The notes: generated from the sequence alone by a model not told the origin. A stretch of DNA of 64,000 nucleotides from Frankiales bacterium (GCA_025980465.1 JAICXJ010000008.1:1-64000), one strand, 5' to 3'; positions 7,804 to 16,474 are shown, counted from the first letter of the stretch. Program-made: numbers and translations.

Positions 7804-8289
7804 GTGAGCCTTTATGAGATCCCGTTGACGACGCTGGATGGGCAGCCGGCGTCGCTCGCCGACCACAAGGGCGAGGTGTTGCTGGCCGTGAATGTGGCGT
7901 CGAAGTGCGGCTTCACGCCGCAGTACGAGGCGCTGCAGCAGTTGCACGAGAGCTACGCCGAGCGCGGGTTCTCGGTCCTTGGCTTCCCGTGCAATCAGTT
8001 CCTGTTCCAGGAGAACGGGTCCGCCGATCAGATCGCGACGTTCTGCAGCACGACGTACGGCGTCACCTTCCCGATGTTCTCCAAGCTGAAGGTGAAGGGT
8101 CGCGGTCAGCACCCGTTGTACGCCGAGCTCACCAAGGCGGCGGACGCCAGCGGCAAGTCCGGAAACGTGAAGTGGAACTTCGAGAAGTTCCTCATCAGTC
8201 GTGACGGCGAGGTCGTCGGGCGGTTCCGGACGAAGATCAAGCCGGACGCCCCCGAGGTCGTCTCGGCGATCGAGACCGCACTGGGGTAG
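7804..8289 (+). CDS. Glutathione peroxidase-family thiol peroxidase
   Basis: A 161-residue protein of the Gpx family. The peroxidatic residue is Cys35 in NVASKCGFTPQY, in place of selenocysteine. GFPCNQF supplies the Gln and a second Cys, and WNFEKFL the Trp-Asn pair of the catalytic tetrad. Cys-type bacterial Gpx enzymes generally use thioredoxin rather than glutathione to reduce peroxides. I chose GTG at 7804 because family members begin close to the strand SLYEIPLTTLDG. GTG at 7786 would add six residues. It stands between the RNB gene (divergent) and a UbiA gene 29 bases downstream. Confidence 0.93.
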   Translation: MSLYEIPLTTLDGQPASLADHKGEVLLAVNVASKCGFTPQYEALQQLHESYAERGFSVLGFPCNQFLFQENGSADQIATFCSTTYGVTFPMFSKLKVKGRGQHPLYAELTKAADASGKSGNVKWNFEKFLISRDGEVVGRFRTKIKPDAPEVVSAIETALG

Positions 8290-8318
8290 CCGGCAGGCGG
8301 AGTGCGACCCTTACAACT

Positions 8319-9428
8319 GTGACGGTCACCCAAGAACCGCAGAATCCCGCGGTGGAGCGCGACCGGCGTCGCGAGCTCGCTGCCCCTCCGACGAGCGGGC
8401 ACGGCCCGCGGTCCTGGCTGTACGCGCTGACGACGACCAACCCACCGCCAAACGCCGCACGGATCACCGACGGCGAGACCCGATGGGACATCGACCCACT
8501 GACTCGATGGATCGTCGTCACCCGTGCCGCGGTGCTTCCGATGACGTTGTTTGCCGGGTTGGTCGGCGGTCTGCTCGCGATTCGGCACGACGGTTTCGAC
8601 ACCGTCGACCTGATCCTCGCCGTGGTGGGCATCCTGCTCGCGCATCTCAACAACAACCTGAGCAACGACCTGTTCGACACCACGGTCGGACTCGACGACG
8701 CGTCGTACCCGCGCGCGCTCTACGCGCCGCATCCGCTGCTGACCAACCTGGTCACCAAGAGGCAGCTCTATGGCGCGATCGCCGCGACCACAATTGGCGA
8801 TCTGGTGATTGCGGCGATCCTGCTCGACCGCCGCGGCTGGGGAGTGGTCGCCTTCGCGGCTGCCGGCATCGTCCTGTCGGTCGCTTACACGGCGCCCCCA
8901 CTGCGACTGAAGAAGCACGGCCTCGGCGAACCCGACGTGCTCGTCGTCTGGGGCCCGCTCATGGTCGGCGGGACCTACCTGGCGGCAACCGGTCACCTGC
9001 CCTGGCAGATCATCGTGGCGAGCATCCCGTACGGCCTGCTGTGTACCACCGTGCTGATGGGCAAGCACGTCGACAAGATCCCCTACGACGAGCCGACCGG
9101 CACTCGCACCCTGCCCGTCATGCTGGGCGAGCGCAACGCGAGATACGCAACGCTCGGCTTGCTCGCCGCCTTCTACGTCACGACCGGGATCGGGATCGCG
9201 GTGACGGCGTTGCCCTGGCCGACGGCCATCGTCGTTCTCGCATTGCCCCGCCTGGTGCAGGTCTGGAAGGCGATGCTCACCCCGCCGCCGCCGGAGCCAC
9301 CGAAGCACTATCCGATCTGGCCGCTCTGGTACGCGGCGATTGCCTTCGTCCACGTTCGTCGCGCGGGTGCGCTCCTCACGATCGGGCTGATCATCGCGGT
9401 CGGGTTCAACATCGGTCAGTGGTCCTAG
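8319..9428 (+). CDS. UbiA-family prenyltransferase, MenA-like
   Basis: A 369-residue polytopic membrane protein of the UbiA family, which attaches polyprenyl chains to aromatic acceptors. The first Asp-rich motif is in NNNLSNDLFDTTVGLDD (about residues 112-128), and the second is in DKIPYDEPTGTRTLPV (about 251-266). About eight or nine hydrophobic helices are visible. The second motif resembles MenA (1,4-dihydroxy-2-naphthoate prenyltransferase), but the hydrophilic N-terminal extension of about 65 residues and the lack of other menaquinone genes nearby leave the acceptor uncertain. Start is GTG at 8319. Confidence 0.85.
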   Translation: MTVTQEPQNPAVERDRRRELAAPPTSGHGPRSWLYALTTTNPPPNAARITDGETRWDIDPLTRWIVVTRAAVLPMTLFAGLVGGLLAIRHDGFDTVDLILAVVGILLAHLNNNLSNDLFDTTVGLDDASYPRALYAPHPLLTNLVTKRQLYGAIAATTIGDLVIAAILLDRRGWGVVAFAAAGIVLSVAYTAPPLRLKKHGLGEPDVLVVWGPLMVGGTYLAATGHLPWQIIVASIPYGLLCTTVLMGKHVDKIPYDEPTGTRTLPVMLGERNARYATLGLLAAFYVTTGIGIAVTALPWPTAIVVLALPRLVQVWKAMLTPPPPEPPKHYPIWPLWYAAIAFVHVRRAGALLTIGLIIAVGFNIGQWS

Positions 9429-9437
9429 CACCCGAGG

Positions 9438-12146
9438 CTAGGGAGCGCTGACCGGCTCTCCGAGTGATTGGGTCAGGGCCGTGTTGAGGCTGGGGGCGAA
9501 TCCGATGTGGTTGTCGGCGTACACGGTCACGACGTAGCGCAGGATCGGGTTCGGCGTTGTTGCGCTCTTCGACTCGGTGTAGATCGGTTCGACGTAGAGC
9601 ATCTCGCCGGCCAGCGGCATCGCTTCGAGGTTCCCGACGATGACGGTTGAGTTACCGACCCGCTGGAGGCTGAGTGCCTTCGCCACTGCGCTGGTCGACT
9701 CGATGTCGTTCTGGATCTGGCTCGGCGACTCGAAGTTGCGGGTTGCCGGTGATTCGAGCAGGGTCATGTGCCCGTAGCCCGGACCCGGTTGCGAGTCGAC
9801 CGACAGGAACGCCGTGAGGTTCAGCCGGTTGAGTGTCGTCATCGTCGTGGAAAGTGAGAACACCGGTGCCGAATTTCCGGTCGGGGACAACGAGAAGTAG
9901 TACGACGGCTGCGTCGGAGGACTCTTCGTGACCTTGTTGCCGAGTGAGTTCGTCGTCGTCGTCGAACTGAGCACCGGATCCAGCGGAACCTTCCAGAAGT
10001 CCGCGCCGCTGTAAAAATCGCTGGCATCGGTGATGTGGTAGCTCGTGAGCAGCGAGCGCTGGACGTTGAACAGGTCTGGTGGGTAGCGCAGGTGGGGGAG
10101 CAACGCCGCTGGGATGTCCTGTTGCGGCTTCACCAAGCCTGGGAACGCCTTCTCCCACGTCCTCAGTATCGGGTCGGGATCGCTTGCCTGGTTCCAGGCG
10201 TAGAGCGTCACCTTTCCGGTGTAGGCATCGACGACGGCCTTCACCGAGTTGCGCATGTAGTTGATCGAGGTGCTGGGCTGGACGACTGACGAGCCGTTCT
10301 GGGTGTAGCTGGTCGTGGTGGCGTTACGCAGGTTGATCTGCTGCGAGTACGGATAGCTGTTCGAGGTCGTGTAACCGTCGACCACCCACACGACGCGGCC
10401 GTTGGTGACCACCGGATAGGTGTCGCCGTCGAGCGTCAGCCATGGCGCGACCGCGGCTACGCGGCTGCGCGGGTTGGTGTTGTAGATCAATTGGGAATGG
10501 GAGTTGATCTCGCTCGAGAACAGGATGCTGCTCGAATGAAGCTTCCAGGCGTAGAGCAGCCGGTGGAACAGTGAGCCGACCGGCACGGCGCCCCCGCCGA
10601 GATGAGTCGTATTGGCCTGCGACGTCCCCGACGAGGCGGGATGGTCGAACTCGCGGGGCTTCGATCCCGGGGCGCCACCGACGATGGAGTAGGAGTTCGA
10701 TCGCTGGCCGTAGTAGATCTGCGGCACGGTGAGGCCGAGCTCCCCGCGCGGCGGGATGTCCCCCTCGACAAAAGCCGGTACCCCGTCGGCGCTCAGTTGG
10801 TCGGTGGGGGCGGCAACCACGCCGTAGCCGTGTGTGTAGACGAGGTGAGAGTTGGTCCACGACAGCGAGTTCGGCAAGCCGCTTGTGTTCAGCTCGCGGG
10901 CCGCGATCGCTACGTCTCGCAGCTGACCGTTGATCGGGTAGCGATCGATGTCGAGGGTCGACTTGAACGAGTAGAACGAGCGAACTTGTTGCTGCACAGC
11001 AAAGGTCGGAGACAGCTGGTTCGGGTCGAGCAGGTTGATCTGCGCGTTGCGCCCCACCTGGGCGGACAGCGACGCTCCGCTCAAGGTCGGGGTGCCGGGA
11101 AGCGTCTGTGTGGTGATGTTGCCCAGTCCGAACGCATCCCGGGTCGCCGTGATGTTGCGGGCGATGTACTTCAGCTCGAGCTGGGACGCGGCCGGCTTGT
11201 CACGGAACCGCTGGACGACGCTCGGCCAGATGACGCCGAAGATCAATGCGCTGCCGGCGAGGACCGCTACCCCCAGCGCCATGAGCCGGCGGGTGCTCCA
11301 CACGGCACTCGCCAACAGGATCGCGGCGCAGACGGCAGCGATGAAGACCAGCACTGTCTTGCCCGGGATCGCGGCGTGAACGTCGGTGTAGGACGGGCCG
11401 GTCACGACCCCGCGATTGGAGGTGGCGAGGGCATAGCGGTCGAGCCAGTAGCCGAACGCCTTCAGTACGGCGTAGGCGGCGAGCAGGATCGACAGCTGGA
11501 CTCTTAGGGCCGGCGTCATGCGCGGTTGAGGTCCGCGGAATCGCAGTGAGCCGTAGACCCAGGCCGTGACGAGCAAGGCGATGATCGCGGTCGCGACGAT
11601 CCGGAACAGGAAGGTCAGGACCATCCGGTGGAGCGGATAGACGAACAAGAAGTAAGAAACGTCGCGATGGAACTGCGGGTCGACCTGACCCACCTTCGTC
11701 GAGTTCCGCCAGGCGAGCCAGGTCTGCCATCCACCGGAGGCGCGCGCGCCCATCGAGACGCCGAAGTAGACAACGATGATCGCCAGCAGCCACACCCGCA
11801 GCCGCTTCTCGAGTCGGCTGTAGTAGTAGCGCCAACGCTGTCGCAGTGGGTCGGGTCTGAACCGAGGCTTATAGCGATAGAAGACGACGAGCGTGTAACT
11901 GACAACGGCCGCCATCAGCACCCCGAAGACGGCGAACAGCAACACCTCGGTCCACAGGGTTCGGGTGTAGACCGACTCGTGGGTGATCGAGCGGAACCAC
12001 AGCAGGTTGGTCTCGATCGAGACGAATGCGCGCAGCGCGTACCAGAGTCCGTAGCCGACGACCACCAGGCCGATGACGACCAATGCGATGCGCCGCAGCC
12101 TGCTCACTGCGGTCAGCGGTGACGCCTCCGCAGTGGCTGATGACAC
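9438..12146 (-). CDS. UPF0182-family large membrane protein
   Basis: A 902-residue protein of the UPF0182 (COG1615) family, conserved in actinobacteria and cyanobacteria with no established function. About seven transmembrane helices occupy the first 310 residues, including the conserved segment NLLWFRSI and the motif FHRDVSYFLFVYPLH. A large predicted extracytoplasmic region of about 590 residues, rich in Ser/Thr and Tyr, follows (for example YTHGYGVVAAP and YVEPIYTES, both family hallmarks). GTG at 12146 is the start. It converges with the UbiA gene (9 bases apart) and is divergent from the adenylate cyclase gene, 107 bases away. Confidence 0.92.
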   Translation of the reverse strand: MSSATAEASPLTAVSRLRRIALVVIGLVVVGYGLWYALRAFVSIETNLLWFRSITHESVYTRTLWTEVLLFAVFGVLMAAVVSYTLVVFYRYKPRFRPDPLRQRWRYYYSRLEKRLRVWLLAIIVVYFGVSMGARASGGWQTWLAWRNSTKVGQVDPQFHRDVSYFLFVYPLHRMVLTFLFRIVATAIIALLVTAWVYGSLRFRGPQPRMTPALRVQLSILLAAYAVLKAFGYWLDRYALATSNRGVVTGPSYTDVHAAIPGKTVLVFIAAVCAAILLASAVWSTRRLMALGVAVLAGSALIFGVIWPSVVQRFRDKPAASQLELKYIARNITATRDAFGLGNITTQTLPGTPTLSGASLSAQVGRNAQINLLDPNQLSPTFAVQQQVRSFYSFKSTLDIDRYPINGQLRDVAIAARELNTSGLPNSLSWTNSHLVYTHGYGVVAAPTDQLSADGVPAFVEGDIPPRGELGLTVPQIYYGQRSNSYSIVGGAPGSKPREFDHPASSGTSQANTTHLGGGAVPVGSLFHRLLYAWKLHSSSILFSSEINSHSQLIYNTNPRSRVAAVAPWLTLDGDTYPVVTNGRVVWVVDGYTTSNSYPYSQQINLRNATTTSYTQNGSSVVQPSTSINYMRNSVKAVVDAYTGKVTLYAWNQASDPDPILRTWEKAFPGLVKPQQDIPAALLPHLRYPPDLFNVQRSLLTSYHITDASDFYSGADFWKVPLDPVLSSTTTTNSLGNKVTKSPPTQPSYYFSLSPTGNSAPVFSLSTTMTTLNRLNLTAFLSVDSQPGPGYGHMTLLESPATRNFESPSQIQNDIESTSAVAKALSLQRVGNSTVIVGNLEAMPLAGEMLYVEPIYTESKSATTPNPILRYVVTVYADNHIGFAPSLNTALTQSLGEPVSAP

Positions 12147-12253
12147 CGGGTAACGCTATCAATCCCTTGTAGGAGAAGGGTTCGAGACGCGCGCAGGGGT
12201 GAGGATCATCACGCCGCGAACCGCCGCCCGCAGCAGACCGCAATACTTGATTC

Positions 12254-13060
12254 GTGACCGAGACGGGTGAGCCGCCGCTTCCGCCGCCCACCGGTGACGT
12301 CGTACGACGTGGTGCTCGCTCATTGGACAACAACGGCGCGCTACTCGGATTCGTCCGACGCCTCCGTCGGCGGCTGCCGGGAGACGAGGACTTCGGCGAC
12401 CCGCTGTCGACGGCACGCTTCGGACACCTCGCGGTCGCGAACCAGCAGTGGACAGAGCTCACCGAGAACCGGTCCGGAGTGGTTCGCGAGCTCGGCCGTG
12501 GCGCGCTTCAGGTCTGGCAGTCGGTCCTCGAGATGCGAGGCCAGGACCACGGTGACGTTCAGCTCACGGTCGTCTTCACGGATCTCGTCAACTTCTCGAG
12601 TTGGGCGTTGCGGGCGGGCGACGACGAGACGCTGCGACTGCTGCGGGATGTCGCGATCGCAATCGAGCCCCCGGTGAAGCGACGTGGTGGAGAGGTCGTC
12701 AAGCGGCTAGGCGACGGCATGATGGCCACCTTCACCTCACCGCAGGCGGCGTTCGACGCTCTGATCGAGGCGAACGAGAACCTGGCAGGCGTGAAAGCAA
12801 AGGGGTACCAACCGAAGATCCGCGCCGGCATGCACACCGGTACTCCGCGCAAGCTCGGCGGTGACTATCTCGGCATCGACGTCAACATCGCGGCCCGAGT
12901 AGCCCAGAAGGCAACCGCGGGCGAGATCCTCGCGTCGCAGCCAACGGTGCAGCTGCTCGACCCTGAGACGGTGCACAGCCGCCGGAAGCGGACCTTCGCA
13001 CTGATGCGCGTCAAGGGTGTCCCCGACGAGCTCGAGGTGTTCGCCGTCACCCCGAAGTGA
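12254..13060 (+). CDS. Class III adenylate cyclase
   Basis: A 268-residue protein with a class III nucleotide cyclase domain at about residues 103-265. All six canonical catalytic positions are present at exactly the spacing of mycobacterial adenylate cyclases: metal ligands Asp110 and Asp154, adenine-selecting Lys150 and Asp204, and transition-state residues Asn211 and Arg215. It should therefore make cAMP from ATP as a homodimer. The N-terminal 100 residues are soluble, with a basic stretch (VRRLRRRLPG) and no membrane helix, and could be a small sensory or dimerisation region similar to those of other actinobacterial cyclases. GTG start at 12254. Confidence 0.93.
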   Translation: MTETGEPPLPPPTGDVVRRGARSLDNNGALLGFVRRLRRRLPGDEDFGDPLSTARFGHLAVANQQWTELTENRSGVVRELGRGALQVWQSVLEMRGQDHGDVQLTVVFTDLVNFSSWALRAGDDETLRLLRDVAIAIEPPVKRRGGEVVKRLGDGMMATFTSPQAAFDALIEANENLAGVKAKGYQPKIRAGMHTGTPRKLGGDYLGIDVNIAARVAQKATAGEILASQPTVQLLDPETVHSRRKRTFALMRVKGVPDELEVFAVTPK

Positions 13061-13090
13061 TGGTCCCGCGACGCCGCCGTACCCCGTCGC

Positions 13091-13936
13091 TCACCCGAAT
13101 ACGACGGTGCGGGGCCCGTCGAGCAGCACCCGATGTTCGAGGTGCCAGCGCACCGCCCTGGCGAGGGCGACGCATTCCAGGTCGCGACCGATCGCCGCTA
13201 GGGTGGCCGGCTCGTGCTGGTGCGCGACCCGTGCGATCTCCTGCTCGATGATCGGACCCTCGTCGAGATCCGCAGTCACGTAGTGCGCGGTCGCGCCGAT
13301 CAGCTTCACACCCCGCGCGAATGCCTGCTCGTACGGCCTCCCACCACGAAAGCTCGGCAGGAACGAGTGGTGGATGTTGATGATCCGGCCGGGCAGCGTT
13401 TCGCAGAAGTCCTCGGAGAGGATCTGCATGTATCGCGCCAGCACCACCAGTTCGGCACCGACCGCGGAGACCAGGTCCCGTACCCGCTTTTCCTGGGCCG
13501 CTTTGTCGGTGGGATCGACCGGAAAGTGGTGGAACGGGACGTCGTACGACGCGGTCAGCCGCTCGAGGTCCCGATGGTTCGATGCGACCGCGGCGATTCG
13601 GCCCGGCAGGTAGCCACTGCGCCACCGGTAGAGCAGGTCGTTGAGGCAATGTCCCTCGCGCGAGACCATGACGACGACGTTGGGCTGATGCGCCACGTCG
13701 TGCAGCTCCCAGGTCATTGCGAAGCCCGAGGCGACGTCGGTGAACGAGGACGAAAGCTGCTCGGCAGTCAGCAAAGAGTCGACATGCACCCGCATGAAGA
13801 AGGTTGCACTGCCGGGGCTGCCGTACTGCTGCGAGTCGAGGATGTTGCAGTCGCGTTCGGCGAGAAAGCCCGACACCGCATGCACGATGCCCGGCCGGTC
13901 CGGGCACGACAAGGTGAGAACAAGCTCGCTGGCCAC
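13091..13936 (-). CDS. purU: Formyltetrahydrofolate deformylase
   Basis: A 281-residue PurU, which hydrolyses 10-formyltetrahydrofolate to tetrahydrofolate and formate and so balances one-carbon pools. An N-terminal ACT domain (about residues 3-80, LSCPDRPGIVHAVSGFL) is followed by the formyltransferase-like catalytic domain. The domain includes SREGHCLNDLLYRW, LARYMQILS, and IINIHHSFLPSFRGG with the catalytic His, plus ATAHYVTADLDEGPIIEQ with the catalytic Asp. Length matches the family (about 280). Start is GTG at 13936. An REP-like palindrome lies directly upstream, between this gene and yceI. Related one-carbon genes (purN, purH, folD) are elsewhere in the window. Confidence 0.96.
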   Translation of the reverse strand: MASELVLTLSCPDRPGIVHAVSGFLAERDCNILDSQQYGSPGSATFFMRVHVDSLLTAEQLSSSFTDVASGFAMTWELHDVAHQPNVVVMVSREGHCLNDLLYRWRSGYLPGRIAAVASNHRDLERLTASYDVPFHHFPVDPTDKAAQEKRVRDLVSAVGAELVVLARYMQILSEDFCETLPGRIINIHHSFLPSFRGGRPYEQAFARGVKLIGATAHYVTADLDEGPIIEQEIARVAHQHEPATLAAIGRDLECVALARAVRWHLEHRVLLDGPRTVVFG

Positions 13937-13948
13937 CTATCAAAGATC

Positions 13949-13992
13949 GCATGTGCCATCGGTGGGCCTATAGCACCACCGATGGCACATGC
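13949..13992. repeat. REP-like palindrome, locus 1 (perfect 17-bp arms)
   Basis: Arms 13949-13965 and 13976-13992 are perfect 17-bp inverted repeats (left arm GCATGTGCCATCGGTGG) around the loop GCCTATAGCA. It lies between the stop of the YceI gene and the start of purU, both on the minus strand. It belongs to the dispersed family also found at 24.9, 27.1, 28.2 and 33.4 kb. Here the two units face each other, whereas at other loci they are tandem. Confidence 0.9.
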
Positions 13993-13999
13993 GTTCGCG

Positions 14000-14560
14000 C
14001 TACTTGCGCCGGACAGCGGCGATGTCGAACTCCAGGGTGACCTTGTCGCTGACCAGGATGCCGCCGGTCTCGAGCGCGACGTTCCAGGTGAGACCCCAGT
14101 CCTTGCGGTTGATCTTGGTGCGACCTTCGAAGCCGACCCGCTCGCCGCCCCACGGGTCGATTGCCGTACCGGTCTTCTCGAACTCGACTGATACCGGCTT
14201 GGTGACGCCCTTGATGCTCAGGTTGCCGTGCAGCACGAAGTCGTCGTCGCCCTTGCGCTCGGCCGCGGTGCTCACGAACGTGATCTCGGGATAGGTCTCG
14301 ACCTCGAAGAAGTCGGAGTTGCGCAGGTGCGCGTCACGGTCCGGGTTGCCGGTCTGCACGCTCGCGGTCTTGATGGTGACGCGGGCGGAGGAGTTCTCGA
14401 CGTTGTCCTCGTCGAGGTGGACGTCGGCGGTGAAATCGCTGAACTGGCCGCGCACGGTGGCGACCATCGCGTGCTTCGCGGCAAAGCCCAGGCGGCTGTG
14501 CGATGCGTCAATGTCGTAGTCACCGGTGAGCGAGATGCGGTCCACGGTCGGAGTGGTCAT
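14000..14560 (-). CDS. YceI-family lipocalin-like protein
   Basis: A 186-residue YceI-family protein. The family has a lipocalin-like barrel that binds polyprenoids or isoprenoid quinones. Visible family features are DYDIDASHSRLGFAAKH at the start, HLRNSDFFEVETYPEITF in the middle, and LHGNLSIKGVTKPV and WGLTWN near the end. There is no signal peptide, so this copy is cytoplasmic, as is common in actinobacteria. A GGAG lies about 8 bases before the ATG. The gene is divergent from a MarR regulator, and the shared intergenic region holds two TTGC-N4-GCAA palindromes, so it is probably controlled by that regulator. Confidence 0.93.
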   Translation of the reverse strand: MTTPTVDRISLTGDYDIDASHSRLGFAAKHAMVATVRGQFSDFTADVHLDEDNVENSSARVTIKTASVQTGNPDRDAHLRNSDFFEVETYPEITFVSTAAERKGDDDFVLHGNLSIKGVTKPVSVEFEKTGTAIDPWGGERVGFEGRTKINRKDWGLTWNVALETGGILVSDKVTLEFDIAAVRRK

Positions 14561-14575
14561 TGCGGGCTCCTCAAG

Positions 14576-14593
14576 TAGTTGCTAGTGCAAGTA
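14576..14593. promoter_or_regulatory. Candidate MarR operator A
   Basis: An imperfect palindrome, TAGTTGCTAGTGCAAGTA, with the core TTGC-N4-GCAA. It lies 16 bases upstream of the yceI start codon and could block yceI transcription when bound. Confidence 0.55.
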
Positions 14594-14610
14594 ACGAGGG
14601 GACCGTAACA

Positions 14611-14635
14611 GGTATTCCTTGCACATGCAAATACC
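14611..14635. promoter_or_regulatory. Candidate MarR operator B
   Basis: Contains the palindrome TTGCACATGCAA (14619-14630) nested between GGTAT at 14611 and ATACC at 14631. It shares the TTGC-N4-GCAA core with operator A 40 bases away. It ends 25 bases before the MarR start I favour (14661), which suits autorepression. Confidence 0.6.
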
Positions 14636-14660
14636 TACCCAGGAGCCGTATCCTCTACCC

Positions 14661-15257
14661 ATGGCGACAACCGGGCGGCAGCTACGGCCGCTCGATGAGC
14701 GGGAGATGAGCGCCTGGCATGCCCTCATCCGCGCCCACAACCGGGTGGTCCGCAAGCTCGAGGCCGAACTCGAGGCGGAGCACGGACTGACCCTGCCCGG
14801 GTACGAAGTCCTGGCTCACCTCTCCGAGGCGCCGGGGGAACAGTTGCGGATGAGCGAACTCGCTCAGCACGCCGTCCTGACGCCGAGCGGGCTGACCCGG
14901 CTGGTCGACAAGCTGACCCGGGAGGGGCTGGTCCGCCGCGACAAGTGCAGCGCCGACGCCCGGGTCGTCTACGCCGTCCTCACCCCGCAGGGGCGCCGGC
15001 GCCTCGAGGCGGCGTACCCCACCCACCTGCGCGGAGTCCGCGAGCACCTCATCGACGCGCTGACGCCGACCCAGCAGGAGGCGCTGTCCGACGCGCTGGG
15101 CGAGTTGTCCGGGATCTGCCGCGCGGCGCTGGCCGAGGCCGCCGCAGGGTGTGAAGTGACGCCGCGTGAAGTGACGCAGCGTGAAGTGACACAGCGTGAA
15201 GTGACGCAGCGTGAGGAAGCCGAGGCGGCGCTTGCCGCGGCTCCTCGCACCACGTGA
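14661..15257 (+). CDS. MarR-family transcriptional regulator
   Basis: A 198-residue MarR/SlyA-type winged-helix regulator. DNA-binding helices lie around LRMSELAQHAVLTPSGLTRL, and the wing around GLVRRDKCSADARVVYAVLT, with dimerisation helices at both ends (AWHALIRAHNRVVRKLEAEL and the C-terminal helix). I prefer ATG 14661 over TTG 14619 or ATG 14625, because those starts fall inside operator B. The C-terminus carries an unusual tail with four REVTQ-like repeats that family members do not need for folding. It is divergent from yceI. Its stop overlaps the next gene by 4 bases. Ligand unknown. Confidence 0.92.
   Translation: MATTGRQLRPLDEREMSAWHALIRAHNRVVRKLEAELEAEHGLTLPGYEVLAHLSEAPGEQLRMSELAQHAVLTPSGLTRLVDKLTREGLVRRDKCSADARVVYAVLTPQGRRRLEAAYPTHLRGVREHLIDALTPTQQEALSDALGELSGICRAALAEAAAGCEVTPREVTQREVTQREVTQREEAEAALAAAPRTT
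15151..15210 (+). repeat. 15-bp tandem coding repeat, four copies
   Basis: Four near-identical 15-bp units of the form GTGAAGTGACGCAGC encode CEVTP/REVTQ/REVTQ/REVTQ at the end of the MarR protein. The near identity at DNA level suggests recent slippage expansion. Each unit contains two GTG triplets, but none is a likely start for the following gene except the GTG at 15254, outside the array. Confidence 0.9.
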
Positions 15258-15751
15258 CGGTCTCGATCCGGAGCGCCCGCACTGCTGATGTGCCGGCGAT
15301 CCGCCGGTTCCTCGACTTCTACGCGCCGAAGCGCGTGCTGCTCGACAAGCCGACAGTCACCCTCTACGAGGACGTCCAGGAGTTCATGGTTGCCGAGATC
15401 GACGGCGTGGTCGTCGGCTGCGGTGCGCTGCACGTCCTGTGGGCCGACCTTGCTGAGGTGCGGACCCTCGCCGTCGATCCCGAGTGCCAGCACAACGGCG
15501 TCGGTCATCAGCTGCTCGAGGCGCTGATCGCCCGCGCCCGCGCGGTGGGGGTCGAGCGAGTCTTCTGCCTGACGTTCGAGGTTGAGTTCTTCGCCGCCCA
15601 CGGGTTCAAGCAGTTCTCCGAGACCAGACTCGAGCCGGGGGTCTACGAGGAGCTGCTTCGCTCGTACGACGAAGGTGTGGCGGAGTTCCTCGGCCTCGAG
15701 CGGGTCAAGCCGAACATCCTCGGCAACACCCGCATGCTCTTGGACCTGTAG
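15254..15751 (+). CDS. argA: Amino-acid N-acetyltransferase (ArgA-type GNAT)
   Basis: A 165-residue GNAT enzyme closely resembling the short actinobacterial N-acetylglutamate synthases such as M. tuberculosis Rv2747, which make N-acetyl-L-glutamate, the first step of arginine synthesis. Shared features are VTLYEDVQEF, GCGALHVLWADLAEVRTLAV, the acetyl-CoA loop at QHNGVGHQLL, FCLTFEVEFFAAHGF and the C-terminal VKPNILGNTRML. The stand-alone GNAT domain lacks the amino-acid kinase domain of E. coli ArgA. GTG at 15254 overlaps the MarR stop by 4 bases, so they are cotranscribed. Other arginine genes are not nearby. The specific substrate is inferred from similarity. Confidence 0.88.
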   Translation: MTVSIRSARTADVPAIRRFLDFYAPKRVLLDKPTVTLYEDVQEFMVAEIDGVVVGCGALHVLWADLAEVRTLAVDPECQHNGVGHQLLEALIARARAVGVERVFCLTFEVEFFAAHGFKQFSETRLEPGVYEELLRSYDEGVAEFLGLERVKPNILGNTRMLLDL

Positions 15752-15757
15752 CCGCTG

Positions 15758-16474
15758 TCAAGCCGTGCTCAGCACGAGGAAGGCCTCCGCGAAGCTGCCC
15801 TCGGGCAGCCCGCCGGCGGTGGCGTTGCCGGCATTCCACGGCCGCAACAGCTCGCGCAGACGGTCGGGATCGGTGATCTGGCTGCGGTGCTGAAGGAGCG
15901 CCGCGACCTTCTTCTCGAAGGTGGCGGTGATGTCCGAGTAGTGGTTGGCCTGGGGACCTTCGGTGACCCACACCTCCGGCACGGCCCAGGGCTCGAGGTC
16001 GCCGATCTCCTCGATGAAGGTGAACTCGTTTCGTGCGTCCGGATAGACCGCGCACATGGTCGCTTCGGCCGCGGCGATGTGATCCGGGTGGTTTCCGTAG
16101 ATCATGGCCTGCTGGTTGCGCTGCGGATTCTGGCAGACCACCCGTTGCGGCCGGACTTCCCGAATCACTCGGGCGATGTCGGCGCGCAGTGTGAGGCTGA
16201 CTTCGAGGCGCCCGTCCGGGTAGCCGAGAAACCGAACGTCGGTAACCCCGATCTCGGCGGCAGCGGCTCGCTGCTCGGCCCGCCGAATCCCGGCGATCTG
16301 GTCCCGCGGTACGGCGGGGTCGAACCCGCCTGCGTCGCCGTCGGTGACGACGCAGTAGACGACCTCGATGCCCTTCGCGGTCCAGCCAGCCACCGTCCCG
16401 GCAGAGCCGTAGTCCACGTCGTCGGGGTGGGCAGCGATGCAGAGAATTCGCTCGACCTCGTTGTCATCGATCAC
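15758..16474 (-). CDS. LmbE/PIG-L family N-acetylglucosaminyl deacetylase-like hydrolase
   Basis: A 238-residue zinc hydrolase of the PIG-L/LmbE family, whose members deacetylate GlcNAc-containing substrates such as mycothiol precursors. The zinc-binding motif AAHPDDVDYGSAGT is near the N-terminus, and GNHPDHIAA supplies the third ligand. VTDGDAGG and FLGYPDGRL are also family features. I chose GTG at 16474, since family members start a few residues before the first strand; a longer reading frame would run into the uvrD promoter. It could act in mycothiol synthesis (MshB) or mycothiol-conjugate cleavage (Mca), but the sequence does not decide. It is divergent from uvrD. Confidence 0.88.
   Translation of the reverse strand: MIDDNEVERILCIAAHPDDVDYGSAGTVAGWTAKGIEVVYCVVTDGDAGGFDPAVPRDQIAGIRRAEQRAAAAEIGVTDVRFLGYPDGRLEVSLTLRADIARVIREVRPQRVVCQNPQRNQQAMIYGNHPDHIAAAEATMCAVYPDARNEFTFIEEIGDLEPWAVPEVWVTEGPQANHYSDITATFEKKVAALLQHRSQITDPDRLRELLRPWNAGNATAGGLPEGSFAEAFLVLSTA

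Noticed and set aside
8106-9431. A 441-residue minus-strand frame across the UbiA and glutathione peroxidase genes
   Set aside because: Arg/Asp/Gly-rich shadow without domains, opposite two clear genes.
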